A stretch of 64,000 nt of DNA, from assembly GCF_030272615.1 (NCBI RefSeq), contig NC_081406.1, positions 139,463,361-139,527,360 of the forward strand, written 5' to 3'. The stretch comes from Cryptomeria japonica (Eukaryota > Streptophyta > Pinopsida > Cupressales > Cupressaceae). The notes under the pieces were generated by a model. It was not told the origin of the DNA, made no database searches, and saw only the letters and a program-made list of their open reading frames with translations. Made by a program: the position numbers and the translations under genes. Of this stretch, positions 14,965 to 30,010 are shown one piece after another (within the stretch, counting starts at the first letter, position 1; every line of letters starts with the position of its first letter).

Positions 14965-17456
14965 TTTAGAACACACGATGCCAATGAGAGGGGGGTGAAT
15001 CAATGGTTTCCAAACTTAAGGATTTTTTATCTTAAATGTGATTACCGGTTAACATATCTAACACAAAGTGATTATACTGGTGAGGTAGGGGAAGACATCA
15101 ATATGCAAGCACACACAAATACACATCACATAACAAAGGATGTATGAGGAAAACCCAACATGGGAAAAACCTCGGTGAGAAATGTTGTTGGAGTCTACTG
15201 CTCCAATCAAGCCTCACAATAAACACTAATTACAAAGTTTAGGGGACAAACCCAAGGAGCACCAAATGCTAATTTTAGGGCACCAACCCCTAATTTAGGG
15301 CACCAACCCAAGGATCACCAGCCCCTGATTTAGGGAACTAGCCCAAGGAGAACCAACCCCTACATCGAGAACCAACTTAGTGATCAAAATAACATATATC
15401 AAAATAATATCAATAACCTTGTTACAAAAGAGCTTTGTAACTCTCACACATATCTCTTCACTAGTTCACCTTTATTCGGTTCTCTGCTCACCTTCTCTAG
15501 CTCTTCCTCTACTCTGTCTGTGTTGGTTCTCTTCTCTTTTCTCACTCTCTCTCTCTCTCTCTTTGTTCTTCTTTTCTTTCTGTTATTGTTTCCTTAATGG
15601 TTCAGACTCCACCTCTTCTCGGTCAGTTTACTATTCTCTCTGATCACTACTAGTTCTCAGCTTACCAGTCAAGCCTTGCTCTTATCTTGCCTTATCGGAT
15701 CTTCACCGACACTCCCACTGCACTGCAACACCTTATGTTGCCTACCTAGGGGTTCTAGCACCACGAGTTCACTTGACTGCAACACACTTTGTAGCTTACC
15801 GGTCACTCTAACCTTACCAGGTAAACCTCTGCTAAACCCTCTCGCCGGTTGCACCTCCAACACTCAGTCACTATGATCTTCGATCAACTCTTTGACTGGT
15901 TGGCTCTCTATTTCACTTTCACTCTCTATTCTTCAACATCTGGCCTGCAACATCAATCAAATATGATCTCTGGTATGTATATTTATATGTGAACTTTCTC
16001 GCCATGATCGACATTCAAACTTCACATGTCTAAGGTTTCTTCATCGACCATTAGGCATACCAGATCATATCAGATCTTGTCCCAAAGATTGACCACCTGA
16101 AACAGATCACTCAACTCCACCAATCTCGTTGCATCCAGAACACGTTTTCTATATTTAGCAAACACAACATGTTTGTCAGTCTGTACTTGTCAACCACAAT
16201 GAAGTGATCACGCAGTTAGCTTCACCTACCCCGATCAAAACCTAGACACACTGCATCGATCATGATGAAATGAATCAATCTTTGTCCTCTGATTTGTCTC
16301 GCGCCACATCCTTTTTCTCTCGATTTGTGATTTACACTATTGGTAATAATGTCAACCAATCATCAACTACCTCACCAATAATGCACAGTCCATTTGTTTG
16401 ACACCTAGACTCCAAGTGTCATCTTTGTCGTCATGCACCTCAGCTCAGTCACCATGTCAATTTAGACTATGTCATCGACCACAACACACAACTAGTGTTC
16501 ATCTACCGATTCACTGACCCTGTCGGTTATACCCTAACTGGTGAACCTTCAAGCCTGCCCTTTTCTCACTTATCAGTTAACATACTTATCGAAAACCACC
16601 TTGATGACACCGTATCATCAATATTCAACAATCTCCATCTTTCTGCATCTACATTCTAGTTTCACTCTCTGTCTGCATTTGCTCAACCTTGCCTTCTTCT
16701 TCATCAACTTAGACATCATCTCAACCGGTTTATCAAAGTGACAAACTCATCACTTCTTTAATCTTCCTTCTTTGTCCCCGTAGTTCAAATTGCCAACTCA
16801 AGATGATCAGATGCACATCTCTAAATTCACACACCTGAGACATCCTTGTGTTTCACTGGTTCATTTTGTGTGAGCCTTCAATCACTTCTACTTTTTTGTC
16901 TTATCTCAGAGGGTTATGATGCATTCCATGCATATTGGGAGAAAAGCTCATAATTACCACTTATCAGTGGAAGTGGATCCTTATCACCTATTGATCAATG
17001 ACTGGTGGGAATTGATTGTCATTACATTGTGCTCAGTCTTCTTTTGGTGTTACACCAATATGACTTCCCTATTTGAGCAGACACAACTTCAACCAAACAC
17101 ATATGATCTGGTTGAGCACACTCCCTGTCAGTCTTCTCTTCATCTGGTGACATCATTTGAATCTGGTGGGAGTCCTGCTGATTAACATCCAACTACTTAC
17201 TGGTTTTGCACTTCTTCATTATCTCACCCTTCTTTTTCATTAGTCATATCCTCTTCGGTTGACAACAATGCACTACCAACATATCACTTACCGGTTTTCA
17301 TACCATACCGGTCTCCAATACTTATGTCTTCAACACAAGCCAATACTAACTTGTATACCGGTAACTCTAATGACCACAATGTTGGTTGGCATCCTCTTCT
17401 TACCGGTGACAAGCTATACTAGTAACCTGCAGTACTAGTTGACCATAATGTCGGTA
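14965..17456 (-). repeat. LARD I 5' LTR
   Basis: About 2.49 kb, homologous to 9255-11686. Its terminal bases have decayed: AA replaces CA at the primer-binding-site end, and TACCGACATTATG replaces TGTCAGCATTATG at the outer end. A TATA-like element sits near 15975-15990 (minus). Confidence 0.8.
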
Positions 17457-17463
17457 TCCTCCT

Positions 17464-19820
17464 CTTCTTGGGAAATATTGCATTTAAATTTGTAATTTTA
17501 TTTTCTTAGCAATGTTGGAAATGGGTATTTGAATGTGGTTTTATGGTTATAATGTCCTTGTGATTTTTTTATGAAATTGTTATTATGTTGTGTTGGTTTG
17601 TATTTCTCTTGTAAACCCTAGTTTAGGTCCTCATAGAGTTTGGAGTCCATATACTATGATCTGCATTTGTATGGTTGTATCTATGACACATTTTTGTTCA
17701 TGTATTCACTGGTTGAAGGCATATTATTGGTTTTCTAGTCTTGTTGATTGAATGTAAACCCTATTCTATATTTGAGAGGGTCTCTTACAAGTTCTAAGTC
17801 AGTTTCAGACCCTATTTGTGCCTTTGCCCAAATATAGGTATGTTTAATTATATTCTTTTCTCGTTTTGCAAATATTGTTACTAGGTTACAAAAGTGCTAA
17901 AACAAGTGACAAAAGTGCCACTATGGGAGTCAAAAGCTCCAGAGTAGAAAAAAAGTGCTAAAACAATGTCATCACATTTTGGGATGGGGTTTTGACCTTT
18001 CGAGTGGACCTTTTTTTGTTGATTTTGGACTCTAGAGGTTAAGGTTTGTTGAATTGATGATTTTTGGGCATTGATTCATGCTTTGAGGTATGTTTGGATC
18101 CTATTTGGGCTCCAGAAAGTATTTTTACACTAGTTTTTTTAGGTTTGAAATGTTTCTCCAGGAAGATGTGTGCATCCCTTGTTGTTGAGGATGAGTATAT
18201 GCAGCTCTAGCGAGAGGTTATGTTGTGCTTCGTTGTTGAGGACTATGTGATATCATTGGATTTATATTATTTACCTATTTATGTGTTTATATCACTTTTG
18301 AGGCTCTTTTTATTGTTGCATTATGATGCATTGAGCTTATGGCATGATCTTGTTATATGGATTTGTTTGTATGTTTATAAATTATCCTTTATGAATCAAT
18401 TTTGTATCAGATTTGTGATGATTTTATTGGATGCCTTTCATACTGAGTCTCATGTTATTGTAAAATGTATCTTGTCATATTTTTACCCTATGGTCTTGGT
18501 CCATGTTGGGAGAGTGGGCTATTGTATGTGTTGGCCTAGGTTATGAGCACTAGATCTCTATAAAGGGGGTCTAGACCTATGGAACCATATGAAGAGTTTA
18601 TCATTTAATTTGCATGTGATAAAATTATTAATAATTGATTTGTGAGCTGGATATTTAGGGATTCACCTAATCAAGATAAAGAACATGTTGTTGTATGCCC
18701 CAATTGGACAGACCGACTGAGAGGGTTTCGAGTTCCTAGATTGGGAAGATTGTTGGAGCAGTATACCTGACCTTCTTTGAGTGACTCCAAGGTGGAGACG
18801 GATGCCACATGAGTTTTGCATGTGATGAAACTCTACCCCACATGTGTCCATTATCCATATGCCCTTGTTGTTGATTGTGCCTCTAGAGATTGATTGCTCT
18901 GATTTATCCATGTGATGCATTTTTGGTGTCACATTATATCCTATGGTTGTTAGGTGTCATCTTAGGTCTTGAGTGTAAGTTGGAACCTTATGTCATCTCC
19001 TAGCATGGGGGGTGGTTCCTATATGGTCCCACATGGTCAAGTGGTTTGATGCCTTCTACCATTGGGATATTCTTCTTGGATATTAGGGTGAGTGGATTTG
19101 GATCTATGGTATCTCATCGTGTGTTTGGAATATTGGATAATATCTATCTAATTAGAATTGATATCATGTGTTATGAAAGATGTAAATGTAAAGAAGAATA
19201 TGCAATTAGTATACTGAGAACATGTATTATAAAATATGTAGTATGATGGTTTCTAAATGAGATGTATTGTATGATATTATTGTAGATGGATATTCAACTG
19301 GCATATGTAGTTCTTGATTGAAAATTTAAGAAATGAATTAATAGATACAAATGTAATATTTTGTGAATTTCTAGTGATGGTAGTGAATGTGTTAACGATC
19401 ATGGATGCCTTGGTTGGAAAGATGCATATGTGTTAATGTCTTATCATAATTGCATGAGAAGTAAATGTTTAGTTGGATATTAGTATATGGTGTTCTAGAT
19501 GGATATATGATGTGTTAGTTTAATGTCAAGTAGTGACATTCAGATACCCTAGGGAATGGAGATACATTATATGGTTTAATATGAAATTATGTTAATGAAT
19601 AAATAGATGTTCTGCTTGCATAATATAATTCATGGTTATGTTCATTCATGTGATCATTTATATAGTCAATGATCCATTGATGAATAATAGTAGTAATGAT
19701 GCATTCTAGATGTGAGTGTTAATGTGGTAGTGAGGATTAATCTAAAGAGAATTTTTTTTTTTATCTCCTTTGTTAATAAATTTTGGTTTATTTCTCTATG
19801 GTATTTTGTTGGGTATTACA
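17464..19820 (+). repeat. LARD B 5' LTR (3' half only)
   Basis: Homologous to 25050-26635 plus 40302-41729, and ends GGGTATTACA just before the primer binding site. The first 1.6 kb of the LTR is missing; the sequence abuts LARD I at 17456. It carries an uninterrupted version of the site where the SIRE-like element inserted in the other LTR (19051-19055, gcctt followed by ctacc). A hydrophobic 108-codon frame (18220-18546) is shared with the other LTR copies but is probably fortuitous. Confidence 0.75.
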
Positions 19821-19822
19821 TC

Positions 19823-19833
19823 TGGTATCATAG
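19823..19833 (+). promoter_or_regulatory. Primer binding site of LARD B
   Basis: TGGTATCATAG starts two bases after the LTR end. It is a slightly decayed form of the initiator-tRNA-Met site TGGTATCAGAG. Confidence 0.75.
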
Positions 19834-22800
19834 TCTGTGTTGCAAACAATGGGATCTCGGGTTAAGGTTTTTTCTATTGTCCTTGTGTGGTGTAATATAA
19901 TGTTTTCTTGACTTGAGTGGTTGTTTGAAAATTTGAGATGGAAAATGGTGTTGGTACTTAGTTGATATTATATGATAATGCTATGTATTTCTCCCTAATC
20001 CCTCCTAGGAATCATAATTTTTTGAAACATATGTGTATTCATTTCTTATGCATTCCTCCTAGATGAGCATGATGTCCATATGATTGTATGTGGTCTTGCT
20101 TGTTTGCAATTTCTAGTGCTTACCTGAATATTAGAGGTTGTTATTCTTATATAATTGATCATGCTACAAAATGAAAAAAAATTGCAAGTGTTCTCTTATC
20201 TAATGTTATGATTATAGGGTTAGTTTATTACATCAATATTCTATATGTACTTGGAATAGGAACATGTTGTATCATGATTCTTTATACTTGTAAAAGAGAT
20301 TGTGTATCCATATGTTATGTATCTTCATGTATTTGTTGGTGTAATTGAAAAGGGAATATGATGTAGTAATTTAGGAAGAGTTATCATTGTACATTAATTG
20401 ATGCATTGGGTATCCTCTATGTAATGTAGATTATGAGTTCTATGTGGGAAAAGAAAGAGTTAGTTTCTATGCACTTGCATTGAATTTAATATTGTAACAT
20501 TTATTTTCTTATGAATAGTAAGATGGAGTGTTTGTATTATGCATGATATAGCATAGACCATGGTGTGGAATTAAAGAACATGTATGGAATGCACCTACAT
20601 AAGGAAATGGTTGTCTAAGGATGCCTTTCTCTTTCAATTATTCTTTTATGTTAATGTAAGGAAGTTAATTGGCAAAGTATGGATACCAATGGAACTAGCA
20701 GGTGTTTATATATGTGGGTGATTTTTCATTTAAGTAAAGAATATTTGAATGAAGAATTGAGAATTATAGCTTCATTTGTAATGTTAGGAGATCTCATGGA
20801 AGGTTGAGTGGCATATCTTAGAATATAATATGAATACTACAATAAATGAGATATGCCTAGGAATTTGAAATTGTTCATGCATAATTCTAGTGTGTACACA
20901 TTGGTTGTTGATAGTGTTCTCTCTTGCTTTCCTTTTTCATTTAGGTAAAATTATCATAGCACTTACAAGTTTATTGATAATGAGTAGGAGTTTTGGATAT
21001 TCATTGTTCAAATTTGGTATTGCATATATATTAAAGGAAAAGTTTGGATAAAAAAAATTGTTTTGTAGATTGAGACTTGTGCATTGTATTCATGATTATT
21101 TTAAGGAAGAGTTGATTAGTTAGAACTCCTTTTTGCATAAATAATTTAGGAAGTTCTTATAGACTAACCAGTTAGAAGACAATGTCATCATATGCGTGTA
21201 GAATGAAGTAAAAACTTGGTGAATTGCATGCACATATAAAATTCAAAATTATACCATTATGTCTTTATTTGGTTTGGAAAGATAAAAGTTTGAGTTTTGA
21301 GTAAAAGTTGTGTGGTTAAATGGACTGATTAAGACAAGGTGTTGTCTCCTTATCCTATTCATAGAAATTGTTTATTTCATGTATTCTAGTTGGATGTATT
21401 GATGGTATAATGTATGAAGTGTATTGTGTTATTAGATGATTGTGTTTGTTGATTGCTAGGAATGCTTAGTTGCAAAGGATTATTATTAAGTGATGACAAG
21501 AAATGAGGCTGGATAAGGTGATATATGTATGTAGTTGAAATTGTATGTGTCATTCAATGAAAACTAAGTGGTGGCAAATAAGGATATGATATCTAGTTTT
21601 ATACTTAGTGTGGATAATTGACTGGTTAATGGCTTGTAGGGAAATGATCTTAGATGGTTGAAGTAGAAATATGATAATAAATTTTACTTTAAGTAATGAG
21701 ATTTAACTATTTTAAGTAATTAGTTAGAGTAAAAATATGAATGAACAAATGTTTAGCAACATCATGTAGAACATTCCAATCATCTGCTTACTATTTACTG
21801 AGCACTAAAATGGTGTATGCATGTTAAAGTGTATCATCGAGTGATTAATTGAAGCTATAACATTTGTTAATATTATAACTTAGTAAATGCGATTATTTAT
21901 AGATAGGATATCTTGAACAATAAGCATGTATGAGTGTACTACTTGTATGAGACACTTTATCTCCTCTGTTCATATGTTATTACTCATGAAAAATAGTTGT
22001 CTATATCATTGCATTAGAAGGGTAAGGAATGTGGACATATAAATAAAATTATGATTTTAAATGTTTGTGCGCACTCTCTAACACATTCAAGGCATTGTAC
22101 CCTTGGGTGTTGTGTAGCGGTTACTCCCTTTTGGTGTGACTGATATTGGTCACCTCATGATGTAGAATTGGATAAGTTGGTTATATTGTCTTGAATTAAT
22201 TTGTGTTTTTGTGAATTATCCTTGGAACTAATTTGATTTTGAATCTCTTGTTTTAGGGTTGTCCACTAATTTCATCTTTCATTTGTTTTTTTCTTGTGGT
22301 GGCACTTGTCACAGTTTATTTCTTGATCGATTTCACCGACAAATTTTATTTCTTTTCACGATTTTATAATTGGATTTGAGGATATTTCCTTTTGACTTAT
22401 TTTTGTTGTCCATAGTGGTCATTCTATATGTTGAGTGTTGTGGGCCCTCATCTTGTTTCAGTGTTGTCTCTATCATGTTCACTTATAGTCTCTAATAGTG
22501 TGTGCAAGGGAGGACACCATAGAGAAGTGTGCTAGCTTTAATGAATAATTAGGTAAAGTTAGTATTAGTTGAGTAAATGAAAAACATGTTAATGGGATAA
22601 TATATATTGATGACTTGTTAGATTTTATGAAAGTTAGTTAGAATTGCATTCAAATTGATAAATTTGTAAGTAGATAGAAGCAAAGGAAACTGTTGACTTC
22701 ACATCTTCACTGAGTGTTTGTGTATATATATATAGATCATGCAAAGTGAATGATTTAGAACTCTTTGAATAATTGATTGATTGATAGATGCATAAATTCT

Positions 22801-23401
22801 TGCTTTGGAGTAGCATAGCGGAAGTGTGGTAGGAATTGAAAAGTTGATTATTACAAATCTTGCTTTCGTTTGAGGTTATAGAATGCAGATTTCTGGTTTA
22901 TATGAGATTCTTTTGATTTTATTTGGTCTTGAAGGAAGTTTATTCAAAATTTATTCATAAAAGTGTGTTGCATATGGGTTCTTAGAGATGTGCTTATGTG
23001 TAGAAAATTGCATTAAATGTATATTTTCCTTCTTAATTGTATTCAACTAGATGATTAAAAAGTGTTGGTATGACTTGAATTATCTGAGTTATTGAGATTT
23101 CTGCTTATAGATGATAACTCAGATACAATAATTATAGTTTTAATCTTTCAAAACATGATTAGATATAGCCCTCTTGAAGATATTTCAATGATATATCATG
23201 CTCAAGGTAACCAGTAAGAGATTTGTGACTTGTTTAATCTTGTGTGAAGTATATTTACTTGGATAATTGAAGCATAGAAAGGAAACTTTTGTAGTCATTA
23301 TCTTACTTGAGCTAGGAAATGTTTTGGATTAAGAAATATTGTGTTGATGTGTGTATGTTTTTAACTCAACCTCTGGCAACTTCCAGGAGTAAGTCAAGCC
23401 C
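19834..23401 (+). other. LARD B internal region, non-coding
   Basis: About 3.6 kb between primer binding site and polypurine tract. The only frame of 60 codons or more is a short minus-strand one at 22634-22816 with no recognisable motif. No gag, protease, RT or integrase trace was found in any frame. The region may hold packaging or dimerisation signals, but none can be pointed to. Confidence 0.65.
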
Positions 23402-23414
23402 AAGGGGGGGAGGA
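23402..23414 (+). promoter_or_regulatory. Polypurine tract of LARD B
   Basis: AAGGGGGGGAGGA lies directly before the LTR start TGTAGTGTCCC. A purine tract followed by TGTAGTGTCCC is a common junction in plant Ty3-type elements. Confidence 0.8.
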
Positions 23415-26400
23415 TGTAGTGTCCCTCATAGACTTGCATTTTGATTAACACTTTGATAGACATATAGGCATATGGTGGATACTTAGATGGTTTTCAACAC
23501 TCTAATTGCTATCTTAGATGATATCATTGATTCTAGTAATCTATGTGGATTTATGTTATTTGATATGACTCGTCATGTTTGGAGATTCACATGATTGAGG
23601 ATGCTAGGAATACTATATGATATATGACATTTTATGGTTCTTGTGGATGTTAGTACATAGAACCACTTTGATGGATTTACATGATTCATGAAATCATATG
23701 CAATCATTGCTCATGCGGGATTACATGACTTATGATGATATGTTGGTACTAACGCTATTTCATGTTTATGACTCTATGTGATGTTTGATAATTTATAGTG
23801 TGGTTGTCTTTGTGAGTAGAGATGGTGTCGAATCACTCATTGCGAGCATGATATGCCATTGTGATTCTCTATCACTTGCATGTTTACTATGATGAATATG
23901 TATTGTACATGTCGTGCTTAGTGTTTGATGCAGGTTGCAAGTACTAGACATCGACTCCACCTGGCTTCATAGGTCTGAGCATTTCTCTATCCCAATGGAA
24001 AGTTATCAGAGATAACATACTTTTCCTCACACGCTCTAGGTCTAGGTTGTGTACCTTGTCAATTATTCCACGACATTAGTTAAGGTTAGAGTTGAGTTGT
24101 GTTTTTTTCCCTTCAGTGTAAGATGTTTTGAGTCTATATTTATCCCTAGTTTGTGATCTATGATTATTTAATTATTTGATATTTATTTTAGATTGATTAA
24201 TGTTTAATTGCTGATTTAATTTATTATTTGATTTAATGTTTAATTGAGGTTTACTTTCTTTTATTTTAATTGAGTTTCTATTTAATGTTGTTTAAAGGAA
24301 TTTTATATTTATTTTACTTTTTTTTATTATTATTATTTTTATGGTGTCTTTTGATTCCTTATTATTATAATTTATTTACGATTAATTATTGAATAATTTT
24401 TATTTAGTTAATTGATATTATTTTAACTATGCATTGGTATTTTATGATTGAATAAAATATTATTATTCATAGGTAATTATTTAAACTATGTGACGTATTG
24501 ATAGATTGTTATTTGTAAATAGTGAATTACCTATGGGGTGAAGAAATTATTAATTAATCTTCTATATTCCTACCCGTTTGGTTAATTAATATAATCTACC
24601 TACCCTTTTATTTGATTGGTTGGATGGGGAAGGTAGGTAAATAAAATACATTAAATAAATACCTTGCTTGAACTATGTGAAGGTAGGTATAATATATGAA
24701 ATAATGGAATATTTTGATTGGTCGATTTTTAATACAATTTTGGGTTTGATTTTTGGGTATTTTTATGGTTTCCTGTGCATTCATAGGAGGTTGGTGTCTG
24801 GGAGAATTCGTAGATTGCTCAAGGATTTGGCATTGGATTTGGATTGTGATTGAAGCTTGCTGGTTTTTTTGGATATTCTTCATTGATTTTTCCTGGCCTT
24901 GCTTTGTTTCCAGGTTGGATCCGAATACTTTATTCTTAGGTTTGATCTTTAGGAAAGATTGTCTAAAAATGCTTGTCAAAGATTATTTGGGGAAAAATTG
25001 CGAAGCGTTTTTAGTATTTGATCATTCATTTGACTGAAGGAAATGATTTGGGTAAGATTGCATTTAAATTTGTAATTATGTTTGTCTTGGCAATGCTGGA
25101 AATGGGTGTTTGAATGTGATTTTATGGCTATAATGTCCTTGTGATTGTTTTATGCAATGGTTATTGTGTTGTGTTGGTTTGAATTATTGTTGTAAACCCT
25201 ATTTTAGGTCCTCATAGAGCTTGGATTCCATATGTTATGATCTGCATTTGTATGGTTGTCTCTGCGATACATTTTGGTTCATGTATTCACCAATTGAAGG
25301 TATATTATTGGTTTTATGGTTTTTTTGATATACAGTCACCCTATTCTGTGTTTGAGAGGGTCTCTTACATGTTATAATTCAGTTTTAGACCCTGTCTGTG
25401 CCTTTGCCCAAATCTAGGTATGTTTAATTGCATTATTTTCCCATTTTCTAAATGTTGTTACCAAGTTACAAAAGCACTAAAACAAGTGACAAAAGCACCA
25501 CTATGGGAGTCAAAAGCTCTAGAGTATAACAAGAGAACTAAAACAATGTGAACACATTTTTGGATGGGGTTTTGACCTTCTAGGTTGACTTTTTTAGTTG
25601 ATTTTGGACTTCAGAGGCTAGGGTTTGTTGTATTGATGATTTTTGGGCATTGATCCATTATTTCTATGTGTTTTTGAATCCTATTTGGTCTCCAACACAT
25701 ATTTTTTCACTTTTAACTTGAGGTTTGAAATGTTTCTCCTACAAGATGTGTGCATCCCTTATTGTTGAGGACGAGTATATGTAGCTCGGGTTAGAGGTTA
25801 TGTTGTGCATCACTGTTAAGGACTATGTGGTATCATTGGATTCATATTATTTCCCTATTTATGTGTTTATATCACTTTTGAGGCTCTTTTTATTGATGTA
25901 TTATGATGCATTGATCTTATGGCATGATCTTGTTATATGGCTTTGTTTGTATGTGTATAAATTGTCTGTTATAAATCAGCTTTGTATCAGATTTGTGATG
26001 ATTTTATTGGATGCCTTTCATGTTAAGTCTCATGTTGTTTTAAGATGTACCTTGTCATGTTTTTAACCTATGGTCTTGGTCCATGTTGGGAGAGTGGGCT
26101 CTTGCATGTGTTGGCCTAGGTTATGAGGAATGGAACTCTAGGAAGGGGGTCTAGACCTATGGAACCACATGAAGAGTTTATGGTTTAATTTGCAAGTGAT
26201 AACATTACTAAGAATTGATTAGTGGGTTGAGTATTCAGAGATTCACCTAATCAAGATAAATAACATGTTGGTGTATGCCCCAATTGGATGAACCAAGGGA
26301 GAGGGTTTTGGGATCCTAGATTGGGAAGACCGTTGGAGCGATATACCTGACCTCCCTTGAGTGACCCCAAGGTGGAGAAGGATGCCACATGAGTTTAGCA

Positions 26401-26635
26401 TGTGATGAAACTCTATCCCACATGTGTCCATTATTCATATACCCTTGTTGTTGATTGTTCCTCTGGAGATTGATTGGTTTGATTTATCCATGTGATATAT
26501 TTTTGGTGTCACATTGTATCCTATGGTTGGTAGGTGTCATCTTAGGTATTGAGTGTAAGTTGGAAGCTTATGTCATCTCCTAGCATGGGAGGAAGTTCCT
26601 ATATGGTCCCACATGGTTGGGTGGTCGGATGCCTT
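23415..26635 (+). repeat. LARD B 3' LTR, left part
   Basis: Starts TGTAGTGTCCCTCATAG. From about 25050 it matches the truncated 5' LTR at 17464 onward. It is interrupted at 26636 by the LTR of a SIRE-like element, right after the target bases gcctt. The very AT-rich part at 24100-24620 is internal to the LTR. Confidence 0.75.
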
Positions 26636-27792
26636 TGATGAATACTAAGAGGGGGATGAATTAGTATACCAAAAAATATTGTAAACAAACCTTTAAATAT
26701 TTTAGCAGATAATCGGTACAACAGATTCACTAATAAATCGGTTAAGATAGATGCAATCCACATAGAAAACAAAGCATTCACCCACAAGAGCACAACCACC
26801 ATAACACAAGATATTTGACATGGAAACCCAAATGGGAAAAACAACGGTGAGTAGAAACTCACAAGTAACTATCTGCAGAATAGAAACCAAACCAGTTAAG
26901 GTCATACAATGTTCTTCACCAGAACAGATCCTATTAGGAATCTAGATCTCTATTAGGAGATAAGTCCTGCTAAAGACTACCTTGTTAAAGGATTTCAGAT
27001 CCATAGTTGTGAACCACCTTGTTAGAGGATTTACAAAGGGTTTGCTGGGCCTACCTGGTCAAGGGTTTCAGACTTGTCAAAGATATTAGTAATCAACAAG
27101 TGAGTGATCTAGATACTAGCACAGTATGCTTGGTTAGATCCTTAATAGCTCATTGTTAATGCATTTTAGCATTAGTTCAGTCTTCAATATCTCCACACTC
27201 TATCTCTTCACACAGACTTAATCTTCTCTACAAAGATCGCACATAACCTTTTCTATCACACATCTCATACATCATACATACAAACCCTAGACATGATGTC
27301 CTTATAAAGGAAACTAATTTCATGTCAGTCCAATAGGATTAGACTACAAGTTCCTAGGTTCAGGGCATCTAGACACATTTGGTAACACGCCACAAAATCA
27401 CTGCCAAAGTGTGGATGATAACTCATCACACATTACAAAAATACTGGTTGGTAACTCATCAGAGAGTAATACTGGTTAATACAATATACCAATTACCGGT
27501 TGTCAAAAATGAAGACTGCTAGAACATAGTGTTCCAATAAAAAGATAACTATCACTTGGGTCCTTCTTACCACTTGAGGTATCCATACTGCTTGAGCTCT
27601 TCAGTCAATCTGTGACCGGTAAACATCTTCTGCAAAATACCGATAGTCTAAAGACTATACATTCAATAATACACAATACCAGTTGGAACAATTACCGGTT
27701 GAGCATAGCTCATACATGAAGAAAGTGTGTGTCCATCATCAAGAAAGTGTGTGTCCATCAATTACAATCAAAACATCATCAAAATGCCAACA
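26636..27792 (-). repeat. SIRE-like LTR (unit 1 copy)
   Basis: 1157 bp. Plus strand TGATGAATACTAAGAGG at one end and GCCAACA at the other, giving TG...CA on the minus strand. It matches 32758-33933 and 39203-40296. By eye it is closer to the former. A TATA-like minus-strand CTTTATAAGG lies near 27300. Confidence 0.85.
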
Positions 27793-27806
27793 ATCTCCCC
27801 CTTTGG
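27793..27806 (-). promoter_or_regulatory. Polypurine tract (unit 1 copy)
   Basis: The minus strand reads CCAAAGGGGGAGAT directly before the LTR start TGTTGGCATTTTG. Confidence 0.85.
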
Positions 27807-28360
27807 CATTGATGGCAACACTTAGGAAAATCTTGACATCTAAGTGTTTTTACAATAAAAATTGCCATAATCAAAATTACTCCCCCTAAGCATATACACT
27901 ATCCCTTTTTACAGAAATTAAAATGTACACTACTCCCCAAAGTGGTAACATGAAAGTATACATGAAATGGTAACATTCATCAAAATTTTAAAGTACTACT
28001 CCCCCTTTGCCAACAATGACAAAGTAATGCAGAATAACCCCTGTCTCTCATTATCATTAAAAATAGAGTAGATGTTGATGACAATAAGGAATGAAACTTA
28101 TGAAAAATAGATTTAAAGTCCTGCACAAAAGTTTTCATAGCCAATGTCCATGACTCAAGTAATGAGGTAGCAACCTCACTTTCAGTCTACATCTGAAATA
28201 CCAGTTCTTCCATTGCATCAATGGTACTCATCTCTTGAGTTACCGTGATAGCCTCTAGGTTGAGAAAACATTTCTAAAGAATCTGTAGTCTTGGAAATAG
28301 GAGTAGTTGTATCTCCTACAAGTCTTTAGACCAGTTCCTGATCTCTAAGTCCATCTTGGT

Positions 28361-30010
28361 TGTCTGCTACTGATAACGATGAACTATCCTTGTCCCGTTT
28401 CTCTTTCTTTGCTTTTTCTTTATCTTGTTTCTCTTTCTCTTTGTCTGGAGTGATATCCTCATTATCTAATGCATCCACATCAATAGGTTGGTCTATCACT
28501 CTTTCACCTTCACTGTCAAATGCCTCATCGGTTTTCCTGAGGATAGGTCAGGTTCTTGTTTAGCCTTCTTATTGGCTTCAGATACTTGGTGTAACTTGAC
28601 AGCAACTTTAGCATGTAAATGTGTATCCTTTTCCACTTTAGAAGCTCTACCTTCTAGTAGTCCAAGTCTTCTCCTTCTCATGAAGAAGAGGCCTTTGTTC
28701 TTATCCATTATCTCAAATAATTTTGAATTAGAAGCATTAGGAAAGTATTGTGCAAAAAAAATTTCCCTGGTCTCCTGTTCTTTCTCAATGGCAACGCGCC
28801 ATTTGTTATGTAAAGAATTATACAAAGAATCTATTGTAACTAATCTAATCTCTAATGGCAACCGGTCATTAACACACAAATATTTAATGACTTCCTATTC
28901 TACTTCTTCTTTCTCATTATCAGTAAAATCATCAAAATACTCCTTTAAATCATCAAGCACTTTTCTCCTAATATTCTTAATTGTCCTCTGACAATGTGTC
29001 ATTGGCTTATAAGAGGAAATATCTATATTTACCGGTGCTGAAGTTGCAGGTGCATTACCAATCATTATTCTGAAGCAGATGTCATCTTCATACTTCTTCA
29101 CAATATCACCTAATATCCTTATTCTTTGGCTCATTTTCTGCTTGAATTCATCAAAATACTTGTTAAGCACCTCAGGATATCCAGTTCCTACTGCTTGAAG
29201 AATTTCCTTGATTTTCCTAGAAATCGGTAGGCCAGCAGACCATTGCACATCACCTACTCCAGGGAAATAACCTTGAAAGTAGAAGAATAAACCAACTAGA
29301 AGTTGGCCAAATCTGAACCTTAGAAAATTGTCCTGTTTGATGGATTTCAGATTTAACAACAATTGCTTCTATAGATAGGTACAGAGGTCAAATGAGGTGT
29401 CTTCCTTGATCATTCTATAAGCGACATTCACCACAGCAGCAAGGATAGAGTTCATTCTGTTGGCATAAAACATCCTGTAACCAATCACCATGCAAGCATA
29501 TTTCACCAGATAATCAAAGATGGTGTTGACTGTCATCGCCCGTTGGTCACTCATAGAACCGGTGACCTTTGTCATTTTAGTTTTGGTGACCTTTCATAGA
29601 GATGGCACCTCTCCAATATTGCAGAAATTGGTGACAGCATAAATTGCTTTTGGTGTGATATCATGCGTCTACTCGAGATACATCTTATCATCGTGTACCC
29701 TACTGAGGATGATACGAAAATGATCTTCTGTGAACTCTTCCAGAAAATATACCGCATTATGCAGTGTCATCTTTTCAAGGATACTATACTCAGGTTTGAT
29801 TTTCTTATCATTTCCACAAAATAGACCTAGCTGGGAATGGACTACTAGGGATCCTAGGTCTTCCAACTTATAGTCTATATACCCTGAAATGTCTTCCTCA
29901 ACAATAACTCCGATGGGAATTTGTGATAGGGCATTGTATTTTTATTTCTTTTGAAGAAATTCAGTTGAATCTACAGGTGCACTACAACTAGAGTGCGATG
30001 CAGAAGCCAT
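28361..30010 (-). pseudogene. Second long frame of the SIRE-like element (unit 1 copy), unassigned
   Basis: Same protein as at 34583-37441. It starts at the ATG at 30008-30010 (MASASHSSC). The fragments 29866-29669, 29575-29369, 29362-28895 and 28879-28496 all lie in one frame, broken only by stops that are also present in the other copy. Compared with that copy a stretch of 402 nt (134 codons) is missing after position 29060 without changing the frame, and the K/E-rich C-terminal part is deleted. No family is recognised; see the longer copy for the description. Confidence 0.6.
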